DNA from: Candidatus Kapaibacterium sp.
GTDB taxonomy: Bacteria; Bacteroidota; Ignavibacteria; Kapaibacteriales; Kapaibacteriaceae
Direction of reading: 5' to 3'
NCBI GenBank assembly: GCA_030833725.1
Contig: JAURGP010000016.1
Coordinates: 1 to 41,935 of the forward strand
DNA length: 41,935 bases
Shown in pieces: positions 14,689 to 22,537 of the stretch. Both the position numbers and the translations under genes were made by a program. The notes beneath the pieces were generated by a model. That model ran no database searches. It was not told where the DNA came from and saw nothing but the letters and a program-made list of their open reading frames with translations. The stretch's first letter is position 1. Each line of letters starts with the position of its first letter.

Positions 14689-16966
14689 CACGCAGGTAGC
14701 GAACAATACTCACGGCAAAACCTAGCACCATCGTGATCACGCCAATCCAGACCAGCGACATCAACGGCTTCACGCTGAACTCCACAGTAAACACCTCACG
14801 AGGCGCGGGCATCTCCTGACCAACGCGCTTAAAGGAGAGCTCCCCCGTCGACTGCGAAGGATCGGCATTGTTACGGGTAATGTTCGTCAGACCCACAGCG
14901 ATGTCCGTCCCGGAAATCGGCGTCCATTCCGGATCAAAGGCTGGACCGCCGTCTCCTGTTGAAATCCGTGTACGTGCCCGAAGCTCGCGTGGCGATCCGT
15001 CACCATCAGCAATTTGTAGGACGGCCGACATCTGCATCCGCCCGTCTTCCGACTGGCCCTCTTCCATCGGCATGGTAAAGCGTTGCAGCGTAATGGACTG
15101 TGTCGAGTCCAAAGGGTTGGCGATGGTACCGCCTCGCATCACGGTGGTAGCGTTCCACACATTCTCCCACTCCGTGGCTTTGGGAGAGATGTAGAGGTCG
15201 TTTGTCAGGCCCCAGCGAATACCGGGCTCGAGGAAGGCACTCTGGCGCTGATTGAAGTCGCTCCAGTACAGGATCGCCGACACGGTACGGCTCTCACCGT
15301 TTCCCTCGATGGACACATCGTATCGCAACTTCTCCCGATCCAGAAATTCACGCTCGATCTGTTCCTTGCCGACGTACGTCAGGGTGTAGTCACCCACCAT
15401 TGTCGGAACGCCCTGCACCAGCACGGCGTGGTAGCGCTCCTCGTACTGCGAGGTAGCAATCACGCCGAAGATGAGCAAGGCAATACCAAGATGCGAAACG
15501 TAGGCTCCGGCCACAGCAATGGACTTACGTGCAATCATCCAACCGGTTTGCACATTCACCACCAAAGAAAACCAGGCAGTGCTTGCCAGAAAGATGTGTT
15601 CAAGTGCACTCAAGCCCGTCATCACGGTTGCGATGGTCAGTAGCATCGTCAGCCCCGCCGCCACCAGCATGTTTCTGCGGAACTGTCCCTTTGACGTCGA
15701 CCTCCATTGCACCAGAAGCGACAGACCATTGACGACAAACACCAAGGGCATAAGAATGAGGTGCACATCGTTGTAAAAGGCAATCGCCACGGCCACCTTG
15801 GGCTGGCCAATAATCTCCATGATCACCGGCCACGACGTACCAACTGTGACGAAGATCGCCGAGGCCATCACGATGGCTGCGCCGATGGAAACCATGAACT
15901 CACGCGTGGTAGGAGCGAAGTCCTCGCGGCGGATGTTCATGTCTTCCCGGCGGGCCAGCACCAGCCACAGTCCCAATACTGAGAACACCACCATGAATGC
16001 CAACAGTATCCAGAAGGCGAACTTGCCCGGATCAACAAAGGAGTGGACGGAGGTATCCCCCAAAATCCCCGATCGCGTCAGGAAGGTGGAATACAGCACC
16101 ATCACGAAGGCCACCACTGCCAGGGACATGTTCGTTTTCACCAAGCCACGCGTACGACGTTGCACCAGCATGGTATGCACCAGAGCCACGCTCACCAGCC
16201 ATGGAATCAGCGATGAATTCTCTACGGGGTCCCAACCCCAGAACCCACCCCAGCCAAGGGTCTCATAGGCCCAGAACCCACCGAGCATGATCCCGAAGCC
16301 TAACACGGCCGTGCTGAGCAGTGCCCACGGCATGGCAACGGTGATCCAGCGGTGATAGTCCCGTTTCAGCAATCCCGCCATGGCAAACACAAAGGGCACG
16401 GACATCGACGCAAAGCCCGTGAACAGGATCGGAGGATGAATGGTGATCCACGCATTGTGCAACAGTGGGTTCAGCCCCTTACCATTTGCCGGAACATCAG
16501 CTGGCGTCATGCCACTGGCCGCAAAGGTTTCCCAGTAGTAGGAGAATGGATTCTTCGCGACAAGTAACAGTGTGAGAAACACCATGATGAGTCCGTAGAT
16601 GCTCATGGCGGCTGTCTCGTACTGATGCCGGCGCGCATACGGTGTGAGCATCACGCCGATAAGCGACACCAGCAGTGTCCACAGTAGGATACTCCCTTCT
16701 TGACCCGAGTAGAAACTGGCAATCAACAAGTGCAGCGGTAGCTCGGTGGAGGAGTAATTCCACACGTACGTGTACTCAAACCGATGTTGAACCACATCGA
16801 TGATCAGCATCGCCGATGCGGTAATCAACCCGATGCTTAGTGCCGTAAACAAGGTGCGACCGATGGTGGCAAGGCGAGGATCCGACCTCAACCACGACCA
16901 CACGTAGCTCACGGCCGACCCTACTGCCAGACCGAACAACACATGGATGAGAATCTGTCCGATCAT
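14642..16966 (-). CDS. ccmF: cytochrome c haem lyase subunit CcmF
   Basis: This is a 774-residue polytopic inner-membrane protein of cytochrome c maturation system I. The WWD haem-handling motif lies at residues 237-250 (L-G-W-G-G-F-W-G-W-D-P-V-E-N). Flanking histidines include H-P-P at 177 and one in the D-T-S-V-H-S-F segment. The large periplasmic domain before the last membrane segment (from about residue 510) is typical. CcmF receives haem from holo-CcmE and attaches it to apocytochrome CxxCH sites. The ATG at 16966 overlaps the preceding OB-protein stop by 4 bases. The 3' end overlaps the convergent T9SS cargo gene by 47 bases. No CcmH, CcmI or CcmG gene is in the window. Confidence 0.95.
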   Translation of the reverse strand: MIGQILIHVLFGLAVGSAVSYVWSWLRSDPRLATIGRTLFTALSIGLITASAMLIIDVVQHRFEYTYVWNYSSTELPLHLLIASFYSGQEGSILLWTLLVSLIGVMLTPYARRHQYETAAMSIYGLIMVFLTLLLVAKNPFSYYWETFAASGMTPADVPANGKGLNPLLHNAWITIHPPILFTGFASMSVPFVFAMAGLLKRDYHRWITVAMPWALLSTAVLGFGIMLGGFWAYETLGWGGFWGWDPVENSSLIPWLVSVALVHTMLVQRRTRGLVKTNMSLAVVAFVMVLYSTFLTRSGILGDTSVHSFVDPGKFAFWILLAFMVVFSVLGLWLVLARREDMNIRREDFAPTTREFMVSIGAAIVMASAIFVTVGTSWPVIMEIIGQPKVAVAIAFYNDVHLILMPLVFVVNGLSLLVQWRSTSKGQFRRNMLVAAGLTMLLTIATVMTGLSALEHIFLASTAWFSLVVNVQTGWMIARKSIAVAGAYVSHLGIALLIFGVIATSQYEERYHAVLVQGVPTMVGDYTLTYVGKEQIEREFLDREKLRYDVSIEGNGESRTVSAILYWSDFNQRQSAFLEPGIRWGLTNDLYISPKATEWENVWNATTVMRGGTIANPLDSTQSITLQRFTMPMEEGQSEDGRMQMSAVLQIADGDGSPRELRARTRISTGDGGPAFDPEWTPISGTDIAVGLTNITRNNADPSQSTGELSFKRVGQEMPAPREVFTVEFSVKPLMSLVWIGVITMVLGFAVSIVRYLRASATPSALSSAPEAL

Positions 16967-17316
16967 TCGTTGTACACCTGCGTTGCGTGAAAGTATGCGT
17001 CTGTCCCCTGTCCGTGGACGTGTCCGACAAATCGGTAGGTAGAGCCTACCAGGAGCGGACCCTCGAACTCATGACCGGTATAGTCAACGCGAAACCGTCG
17101 ACCTTGACGATCTTCACCGTAGATCTGACCGCCCGAATTCTCCGTGATTGTGGTGAGAATCACCACCTTGGCCGACTGCTCCTGCTCGGATTGACCTGCC
17201 TGCTGCTGGATCGCCTGTTCAAAGGTGGCGGTGGGTTGTTGGCCATAGCGAATGGCTAAGGTTACCACCAGCGGAATGGCTATTGCAGCAGCAATGAGAA
17301 TAATGCGACGCACCAT
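16963..17316 (-). CDS. CcmE-like OB-fold protein lacking the haem motif
   Basis: This is a 117-residue protein with one N-terminal membrane anchor (about residues 4-22, IILIAAAIAIPLVVTLAI) and a periplasmic domain. Its last third runs parallel to CcmE of the same operon: E-D-R-Q-G-R-R-F-R-V, then S-T-Y-R-F-V-G-H-V-H, then Y-F-H-A-T-Q-V-Y. CcmE reads D-E-E-G-R-Q-I-P-V, S-L-V-V-K-G-R-V and T-L-H-A-S-N-V-L. The protein ends just where CcmE has its C-x3-Y haem site, so it cannot bind haem in the CcmE way. It lies 6 bases after ccmE and overlaps ccmF by 4. A role as a helper of CcmE/CcmF is inference, and I do not recognise a named family. Confidence 0.7.
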   Translation of the reverse strand: MVRRIILIAAAIAIPLVVTLAIRYGQQPTATFEQAIQQQAGQSEQEQSAKVVILTTITENSGGQIYGEDRQGRRFRVDYTGHEFEGPLLVGSTYRFVGHVHGQGTDAYFHATQVYNE

Positions 17317-17322
17317 GACGGA

Positions 17323-17703
17323 CTACACTCCCTGGGGTTGACCTTCGTACTTCGAAGGGCACTTGGTGAGGACGTTGCTCGCATGCAGTGTTCCGTTTTC
17401 GACACGCCCTTTTACCACAAGACTCACGGCAATCTCGAAGTTGTTCGGCTTTGCACCGTGAAGAACCACGGGAATCTGACGGCCCTCTTCGTCGGCCATC
17501 GTAAAGCGAAAGACATCGGCTTGGGCATCGTACGACTGCCCCTGATCCTTGACCCACGTGCCGACTACCTGTACGGTGCTACCGAGCTGCTCGGCACGCT
17601 CAAGATTGGCGTACTCGATGGAGCTAGAATCCAAGGAAAACCATGCCGCAACGGCCAGAACGATGGCCACAATCCCACCGATGAGATACCTTGGCTTCAT
17701 CAC
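17323..17703 (-). CDS. ccmE: haem chaperone CcmE, cysteine-type
   Basis: This 126-residue periplasmic haem chaperone is membrane-anchored by residues about 7-24. An OB-fold domain follows with V-V-G-T-W-V, F-R-F-T-M-A-D and V-V-L-H-G-A-K-P-N-N-F. The haem-binding motif is K-C-P-S-K-Y (Cys115, Tyr119) instead of the His-x3-Tyr of proteobacterial CcmE. Cys-type motifs are known in archaea and Bacteroidota. CcmE takes haem from CcmC/CcmD and hands it to CcmF. The ATG at 17703 overlaps the ccmD stop as ATGA. ccmA and ccmB do not occur in the window. Confidence 0.95.
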   Translation of the reverse strand: MMKPRYLIGGIVAIVLAVAAWFSLDSSSIEYANLERAEQLGSTVQVVGTWVKDQGQSYDAQADVFRFTMADEEGRQIPVVLHGAKPNNFEIAVSLVVKGRVENGTLHASNVLTKCPSKYEGQPQGV

Positions 17704-17843
17704 GGTGTGTGCTCCGATGGTGATTGTTCCAACTGCGTCAAGCGCTGTTCAATGCGCCACAAATAGGCGGCGATCCCAGCCCAGACGGTCAGGGCACAGA
17801 TCAAGACCACGTACGTTGCATTCGTGGACAGGAAGGTCATCAT
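17700..17843 (-). CDS. ccmD: CcmD-like small membrane protein
   Basis: This is a 47-residue protein with one membrane helix (T-Y-V-V-L-I-C-A-L-T-V-W-A-G-I-A-A-Y-L-W) followed by a charged R-I-E-Q-R-L-T-Q-L-E-Q segment. That is the standard CcmD layout. CcmD helps release holo-CcmE from the CcmABCD complex. The start is ATG 17843, one base after the ccmC stop (TAG-C-ATG). An in-frame ATG at 17840 is an alternative. The stop overlaps ccmE by 4 bases. Identity rests on size, topology and position between ccmC and ccmE. Confidence 0.85.
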   Translation of the reverse strand: MMTFLSTNATYVVLICALTVWAGIAAYLWRIEQRLTQLEQSPSEHTP

Positions 17844-17844
17844 G

Positions 17845-18873
17845 CTACAGCTTTCGAAGAGAGAACACAGTTGTTCGGACATCAATGCTCACCAACCAGA
17901 AGAAGATGAGCGTAAACGAAAACAAGGATCCACCAAAAATCATCTGCTTGACGGTATTGATCGCATCAGATTGCGGACTGAGAAGTGGGCCGGCATTCAC
18001 GTCGTCGGCACTACCGGGATGCAATCCTGGAATCAAGCGAGGCAGAATGTAGATCAGGAACGGTACCGTTGGTGCCGCGATGATCGAGTAGGCCGCCGAC
18101 AGCGAGGCTCGGCGCGTTGGATCCGTTACGGCGCTGCGCAACAGGAAGTATGCCCCGTACACCAACAGCAACAGAAAAATCGATGTTTGGCGTGGATCCC
18201 AGTTCCAGAACATCCCCCAGTTGAACTTCGCCCAAATGGCCCCGGTCACCGTGGCGAGAATGGCGTAGAGCGTCGCGATACGGGCAGCTGAGGCCGACAG
18301 CGTATCGTACTCCCTCTTGCGCGTCCGGAGGTACGCAACGGCGTAGATCATGCCCAGGATGTAGGCGATCGAGGCTACCCAGCTCATGGGAACGTGGAAG
18401 AAGATGATCCGGGCGCGCTCTTCCAGACCCATGATGTAGGGCAGCGTGATCAGGGGATCCGTCTGGCCAACCTGCTGTGCAACGAACTGTGCATCCTGTC
18501 CATATCGCTGGAGATAGAGAATCACCGGCTGGTCTATCGGCAACAACGATGGGTCGATCGTCGGGCCTAAGATCACGGTGATCACGACGCGCTGGTCGCG
18601 AGCATCCGAAGCCACAATGGAAGACAGTTCCGCTCCCGGCTGCAACGTCGAACGCAGCAGCACCGGAACCACGGCCGTGCTGTCAGCACGGGAGGCGATG
18701 ACGGCATCCGTAACCGTGCCCGCAGTGGGTGGCAACAGCGCCAACACCACAACAACGGTTACCGAACCGAGGGCCAACATGCGCCACCAACGTGGACGAG
18801 GCTTCGTAATCGACGGCAGATATCCCAGAGCAATTCCCAGGAGGGTTGCTCCAAGCATAATGGCAAACTTCAT
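17845..18873 (-). CDS. ccmC: haem exporter/handler CcmC with periplasmic insert
   Basis: This is a 342-residue inner-membrane protein. The core from about residue 150 is a standard CcmC: I-I-F-F-H-V-P-M-S-W (His160) and the WWD motif N-W-G-M-F-W-N-W-D-P-R-Q-T-S (218-231). It presents haem to CcmE. Between the N-terminal membrane segments (about 1-19 and 31-48) and the core is an extra soluble stretch of roughly 95 residues, presumably periplasmic. Proteobacterial CcmC is about 240 residues and lacks it, but Bacteroidota CcmC proteins can carry a similar insert. A TAnnTTTG box ends 5 bases before the start. The gene is 15 bases downstream of the RsbW-type kinase gene. Confidence 0.93.
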   Translation of the reverse strand: MKFAIMLGATLLGIALGYLPSITKPRPRWWRMLALGSVTVVVVLALLPPTAGTVTDAVIASRADSTAVVPVLLRSTLQPGAELSSIVASDARDQRVVITVILGPTIDPSLLPIDQPVILYLQRYGQDAQFVAQQVGQTDPLITLPYIMGLEERARIIFFHVPMSWVASIAYILGMIYAVAYLRTRKREYDTLSASAARIATLYAILATVTGAIWAKFNWGMFWNWDPRQTSIFLLLLVYGAYFLLRSAVTDPTRRASLSAAYSIIAAPTVPFLIYILPRLIPGLHPGSADDVNAGPLLSPQSDAINTVKQMIFGGSLFSFTLIFFWLVSIDVRTTVFSLRKL

Positions 18874-18878
18874 AGCCG

Positions 18879-18886
18879 CAAAACTA
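18879..18886 (-). promoter_or_regulatory. candidate -7 promoter box directly before ccmC
   Basis: On the minus strand this reads TAGTTTTG, a full match to TAnnTTTG. It fills half of the 15-base gap between the kinase gene and ccmC. Only 5 bases separate it from ATG 18873, so a transcript from it would start at or beside the start codon. No TTG is found 19-23 bases upstream. It could give the ccm genes a promoter independent of the partner-switching genes. Confidence 0.4.
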
Positions 18887-18888
18887 CG

Positions 18889-19338
18889 TTATCCCCGTCG
18901 TTTTGTGAGGGTCAGACGGTTGGCTCCACCTAGCTGTGGAGCGGGCACATATCGGACCTCATCCATCAGGGACAACATCAAGACGATGCCCAGCCCATGA
19001 CCAGATTTTTCAGCTCGATGCCTGCGGAGATACGACTCGACATCCTGTGGGAGATACTCGGAGGGATTGAATGGGGCTGCTGAATCACAGATCTCGAGGT
19101 GTAGCGCATCTGGCTCCATTTGGAGGGTGACGGTAAAGGACTCTCGCGCATCGCCATGAAACGCGTGACGGACGAGATTGGCACATGCCTCGTCGAGTGC
19201 CAGAACCACGGCTTCGATTACGGTGGACTGCCACCGCTCGGCCTCCATGGCACTGCGCACGTGCTGTCGCAGGCCAGAGAGCGATGCCGTCTCCGCCAAG
19301 ACGGTAAACTGCGCGGTCACTGGTTGAACACGATGCAT
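18889..19338 (-). CDS. RsbW-type ATP-binding serine kinase/anti-sigma factor
   Basis: The 149-residue GHKL-fold protein has an N box A-L-D-E-A-C-A-N-L-V-R-H-A-F, a G1-like D-S-A-A-P-F-N-P and a G2 K-S-G-H-G-L-G-I-V-L-M-L-S-L-M-D-E-V. The usual D-x-G of the G1 box is D-x-A here, a small deviation. In partner-switching systems this kinase phosphorylates a STAS antagonist and binds a sigma factor or other target. ATG 19338 follows the STAS stop by one base (TAG-C-ATG). ATG 19353 in the same frame is an alternative start. The target is not encoded nearby. Confidence 0.88.
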   Translation of the reverse strand: MHRVQPVTAQFTVLAETASLSGLRQHVRSAMEAERWQSTVIEAVVLALDEACANLVRHAFHGDARESFTVTLQMEPDALHLEICDSAAPFNPSEYLPQDVESYLRRHRAEKSGHGLGIVLMLSLMDEVRYVPAPQLGGANRLTLTKRRG

Positions 19339-19339
19339 G

Positions 19340-19711
19340 CTACGAATCACCATGGTTCGGAAATGCTGCGATGGCTTCGGCCGTGGTGCCGTAGATGTTG
19401 AACACCACCGGGAAGCCCAGAAGGTCAAAGACGGAGAACACACGGTCCGACATGGCGGCCAGCTTGAGGTCTCCACCTGCCTGACGCACAGATTCGATGA
19501 AGACCATGAACACGCCTAGACCGGCACTACTAATGTAGTCGAGATCGGAAAAATCAACCACCAGTCGAACCGAGCCCCCTTCCACCGCTGTGCGCAATGT
19601 GGACTCCAGATCCGAGGCGGTATGCGCATCCAGGTAGCCCGAAACGCGTATCACGGTTACCGCAGGATCGGGCGGCATCAATTCTCGAACATCGATCGTA
19701 AGTGGTGTCAT
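19340..19711 (-). CDS. STAS-domain anti-sigma-factor antagonist
   Basis: The 123-residue single STAS domain has the conserved phosphorylation loop D-Y-I-S-S-A-G-L-G-V-F (Ser61/Ser62). In RsbV/SpoIIAA-like proteins the kinase phosphorylates this serine and a PP2C phosphatase dephosphorylates it. The unphosphorylated form binds the kinase and frees its target. The ATG overlaps the phosphatase stop by 4 bases, and the stop is one base from the kinase start. All three parts of the switch are therefore translated from one message. Confidence 0.93.
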   Translation of the reverse strand: MTPLTIDVRELMPPDPAVTVIRVSGYLDAHTASDLESTLRTAVEGGSVRLVVDFSDLDYISSAGLGVFMVFIESVRQAGGDLKLAAMSDRVFSVFDLLGFPVVFNIYGTTAEAIAAFPNHGDS

Positions 19712-21900
19712 GACGTACCTTCCGGTGGTAGATAGACAAGGGCAACAATGGTGATATCGTCGTGAGGGGGCTCGTCCCCTCCATGTTCGTCCAGCACATG
19801 CAGCGTTGTGTGGACAATCTCTGAGGCGGTAGCGGTGGACGCGTTCTCGACGACCTGCTGCAGTGCGTGAAAGCCCAACTCGTCGAGCGTGTGGTTTCGT
19901 CGCTCGTTGACGCCGTCAGTAGTGAGCAGGCAGATTCCGCCGTAGCCAACATCAATCTCTTCTTCGTCGATCAGGGTGAAGAACTGCTCTGGTGCTACCA
20001 AGCCAATGGCTACGCCAGAGGGCGTAAGTGCCACCACAGCATCCTGCTGCTTGACAAGCATGGGCGTGTGCCCAGCCCTGGCAACTCGCACGACGCCACT
20101 ATCCTCGTGAAGTTCAACGCACGTGAGGGTGATGTATGTACGACGATCAATCGATCCCCATACGGCAGCGTTGATCCGCCGAATCAAGTCGGCAGGTCCG
20201 AGCGCTGATCGCATCTCTGCCAGAACGATGCCCTTTAACGTGGCCATATACAGGGCTGCCGGTACCCCTTTGCCGGCCACATCGGCAATCACCACGCCCC
20301 GATGACCATTGGCAAACTCGATGTAGTCGTAGTAATCTCCTCCGACGTCGGTAGCGGGTACCATCACAGCATCAACCGACCATGCCTGTGATGGGAAGGA
20401 GGCACGCGGTAGAAGCGATCGCTGAATCGAGCGGGCAACGTTCATTTCCTGCTGCATCCTCTCCCGCGCGATTGCAGATTCCGTCAACCGTGCCTGATCG
20501 ACCGCCACGGAGACCACATCCGCAAACGACGCCAACAATCGAAGATCGTGCGGTTCCAGACCATACTCCATGGTACTGATCACCACCAACGTGCCGATTC
20601 TCGCTGAGCCGTCGAGCAACGGCACGGACATCATCGACCCTACCGCAGCGGGAGCATTCGGATCGCCCTGACGATCATGCAGGTCTGGAACCGAGTCCAC
20701 GTGCACTGGCCCGGACGACGTTCGCAAGAGTTCATCAATAGTTGGATCGCGATGCACCATCTGCACGAAGTCTGGCCCCACGGCAACGGCACCCACCACA
20801 CGCACATCCGAGCGTGTGCCCGGCGCGGCATACAACTCCACCCACGCTCCGTGGGCTCGACACATCGTGTAGGCATCGTAGGCAACGGCCGAAAGAAGAT
20901 CGTCGAGTGATACGGCCTGAGCGATCTTTCGCGTGAGGTTCGTCAGCGCCTCCACTTCACTCGACCGACGCTCAACCAAGCCACTGTTCGGCATGGCTGC
21001 AAGCGTTGCCAGTAGTATACGGGAGAAAAACAACTCGCCGAACAGCGTTAAGAGTGCGGGGACGACTCGTCCACTCGGAAGGAATGCCTCCATGGCTGCC
21101 GTCATTGGCATGTCAGGGTTGAAGGCCAGCATCGGTGCCACCACCACTGTCGTGAATAGTCCAAGAATCGACAACCAGAAGAGGCGAATCTTCTTGCTAA
21201 GCGTAAGGGTCGCCAACCACGACATACGACGGATGTTCAGCAGCAAGGAAATGGAAGAGACAACGGTTGCGAGAATGGTGCCCACCACAAACACTTCGCT
21301 CACCGGAAGTAAGATCACACTCAACCACGCAACGGCAATCATCCATGCCATGATGCGCAGCAGCACGTACGTTCGTTGATGCCGACGAATGAGCAACACC
21401 ATGATGATGAAGCCTGCCAGTCCTATTGAAACGGCAAAGGTCCCGACGGCAGCGATGTGCAGCGACACCACAGCTACGAGCCGCACTAGAACAGTATCTG
21501 AGGGTTCCCACTGCTGTGGCGCAATAGATGAAAACACGATCAGCGCCAGCGTAGCCACCACGTACGTGGTGATGGCCGACGTCACGTGCTCGTACGAAAC
21601 ATCCTGCAGGCGCGTACGCCGAGGGAGGACGATATAAATCACCACCACCAGCGCCATGATGGCAGCAGCTAGGCCAGATGTCACGATGCTGTAGAGAAAG
21701 CCCTGCTGAGAGGTCCACAACGTGACCACGGCAATTCTCACGAGCAACAGTGCCAGACCTGCGCCGATGAGCGACGGAATCACGGCAATTGGCACTGGAG
21801 GACTTGGCGCAGCTGTCTGAGTCGCCTGGCGTGGTGGCATGAGGTCTGTCGACGATGATGGACCGAGAAGTACTGAGCTGTATCTAGTGCGACGAGCCAT
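19708..21900 (-). CDS. membrane PP2C (SpoIIE/RsbU-type) phosphatase with GAF domain
   Basis: This is a 730-residue sensor phosphatase. About eight membrane helices lie between residues 40 and 305. A GAF-like domain spans about 325-480 (L-T-R-K-I-A-Q-A-V-S-L-D-D-L-L ... V-G-S-M-M-S-V-P-L-L). A short coiled linker (E-R-M-Q-Q-E-M-N-V-A-R-S-I-Q-R-S-L-L-P) leads to the SpoIIE catalytic domain. Metal-site residues are in T-D-V-G-G-D-Y-Y-D-Y, I-A-D-V-A-G-K-G-V-P-A-A-L, T-T-D-G-V-N-E and P-H-D-D-I-T-I-V. It should dephosphorylate the STAS protein encoded next in response to a membrane or GAF signal. The start at 21900 overlaps the DUF4920 gene by 17 bases. An in-frame ATG at 21840 would avoid the overlap. 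Confidence 0.93.
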   Translation of the reverse strand: MARRTRYSSVLLGPSSSTDLMPPRQATQTAAPSPPVPIAVIPSLIGAGLALLLVRIAVVTLWTSQQGFLYSIVTSGLAAAIMALVVVIYIVLPRRTRLQDVSYEHVTSAITTYVVATLALIVFSSIAPQQWEPSDTVLVRLVAVVSLHIAAVGTFAVSIGLAGFIIMVLLIRRHQRTYVLLRIMAWMIAVAWLSVILLPVSEVFVVGTILATVVSSISLLLNIRRMSWLATLTLSKKIRLFWLSILGLFTTVVVAPMLAFNPDMPMTAAMEAFLPSGRVVPALLTLFGELFFSRILLATLAAMPNSGLVERRSSEVEALTNLTRKIAQAVSLDDLLSAVAYDAYTMCRAHGAWVELYAAPGTRSDVRVVGAVAVGPDFVQMVHRDPTIDELLRTSSGPVHVDSVPDLHDRQGDPNAPAAVGSMMSVPLLDGSARIGTLVVISTMEYGLEPHDLRLLASFADVVSVAVDQARLTESAIARERMQQEMNVARSIQRSLLPRASFPSQAWSVDAVMVPATDVGGDYYDYIEFANGHRGVVIADVAGKGVPAALYMATLKGIVLAEMRSALGPADLIRRINAAVWGSIDRRTYITLTCVELHEDSGVVRVARAGHTPMLVKQQDAVVALTPSGVAIGLVAPEQFFTLIDEEEIDVGYGGICLLTTDGVNERRNHTLDELGFHALQQVVENASTATASEIVHTTLHVLDEHGGDEPPHDDITIVALVYLPPEGTS

Positions 21901-22348
21901 CCAGGATTCGCATCCCTGTGGCCGTCAACATTGGAATACGTTGATCCCCCGTCATTTGTTGCAGGCGAGCCTCGGACCATCCCATCGTCTCGGCAATGGC
22001 CTTGGCATCCTCTTCGTTGAAGACTTCTTCACGTACCGTTCCCGTGACCATCACTTCACCCGTGAGCGTCGTGGGAACGTACCACGAGCCCCCTTCAAAC
22101 TGTACCCTCAGAACCTGTTCTGGAGTGGTGTTTGGATCTGTCAGCGTCATCCAGCATCCCTCTTGCTGGCAGACGCTGTAGACCGTTCCGCGAATGGTCA
22201 CCACCCGTCCGAAGCTCGTGGGGTTGAGGGCCTCGCCCACCGTCATCGTTGGGGCGTCGATGGCAGGGGGCTCTCCAAAGGTAGAATCCGATGAGCATCC
22301 CGGTGCCAGAAACAAGACAATAGAGAGTATGAACAGTAGATTGTGCAC
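21884..22348 (-). CDS. DUF4920 lipoprotein
   Basis: This 154-residue protein has a lipoprotein signal peptide (F-I-L-S-I-V-L-F-L-A-P-G-C, lipobox Cys18). The single domain carries the DUF4920 features: V-T-I-R-G-T-V-Y-S-V-C-Q-Q-E-G-C-W-M-T-L, with a Cys pair spaced like a metal or redox site, then W-Y-V-P-T-T-L-T-G-E-V-M-V-T-G-T-V. The domain looks like an OB fold. The function is unknown. The start used is GTG 22348, chosen because it begins the signal peptide. It is the first gene of the minus-strand run that continues through the partner-switching genes. Confidence 0.85.
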   Translation of the reverse strand: MHNLLFILSIVLFLAPGCSSDSTFGEPPAIDAPTMTVGEALNPTSFGRVVTIRGTVYSVCQQEGCWMTLTDPNTTPEQVLRVQFEGGSWYVPTTLTGEVMVTGTVREEVFNEEDAKAIAETMGWSEARLQQMTGDQRIPMLTATGMRILDGSSH

Positions 22349-22404
22349 GGCATTGCTACCAGAGTAGTGGGACAGGTCGTTGCAGGACCCATAAAACTAC
22401 AAAC

Positions 22405-22434
22405 GCCCCTTCCAACCGCGGTTGGAAGGGGCGA
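22405..22434 (-). terminator. intrinsic terminator after tRNA-Thr
   Basis: This is a perfect 30-base palindrome (15-base arms, GC-rich, CGCCCCTTCC... mirrored). On the minus strand it is followed by TTTGTAGTTTT. It lies 13 bases past the end of the tRNA and is the only clear intrinsic terminator in the window. The T-rich run behind it also contains TAGTTTTA (22393-22400), one base off the TAnnTTTG box, so it might serve the DUF4920 gene as a promoter. Confidence 0.88.
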
Positions 22435-22447
22435 GTGCTTTTCGAGA

Positions 22448-22519
22448 GCCAACGACCGGACTTGAACCGGTGACCTGCTCATTACGAATGAGCTGCTCTA
22501 CCAGCTGAGCTACGTTGGC
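22448..22519 (-). tRNA. tRNA-Thr (anticodon CGU)
   Basis: The 72-base cloverleaf reads GCCAACG at the 5' end and CGTTGGC at the 3' end (7 paired bases). It has a D arm with AGCTGGTA, an anticodon arm GCTCA-TTCGTAA-TGAGC with anticodon CGT, and a T arm ACCGG-TTCAAGT-CCGGT. CCA is not encoded. The CGU anticodon reads ACG threonine codons. It has its own promoter upstream (box 22538-22545) and a hairpin terminator downstream. Confidence 0.97.
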
Positions 22520-22537
22520 GTAGCCGAAATCAAGCCA

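Noticed and set aside
15083-15643. Open plus-strand frame of 186 codons within ccmF
   Set aside because: It is antisense to the periplasmic domain of CcmF and has no domain signal.
22405-22434. Palindrome beside a tRNA as a phage attachment site or mobile-element end
   Set aside because: No integrase, no direct repeat of the tRNA end, and no foreign genes nearby. The T-run and position fit a terminator.
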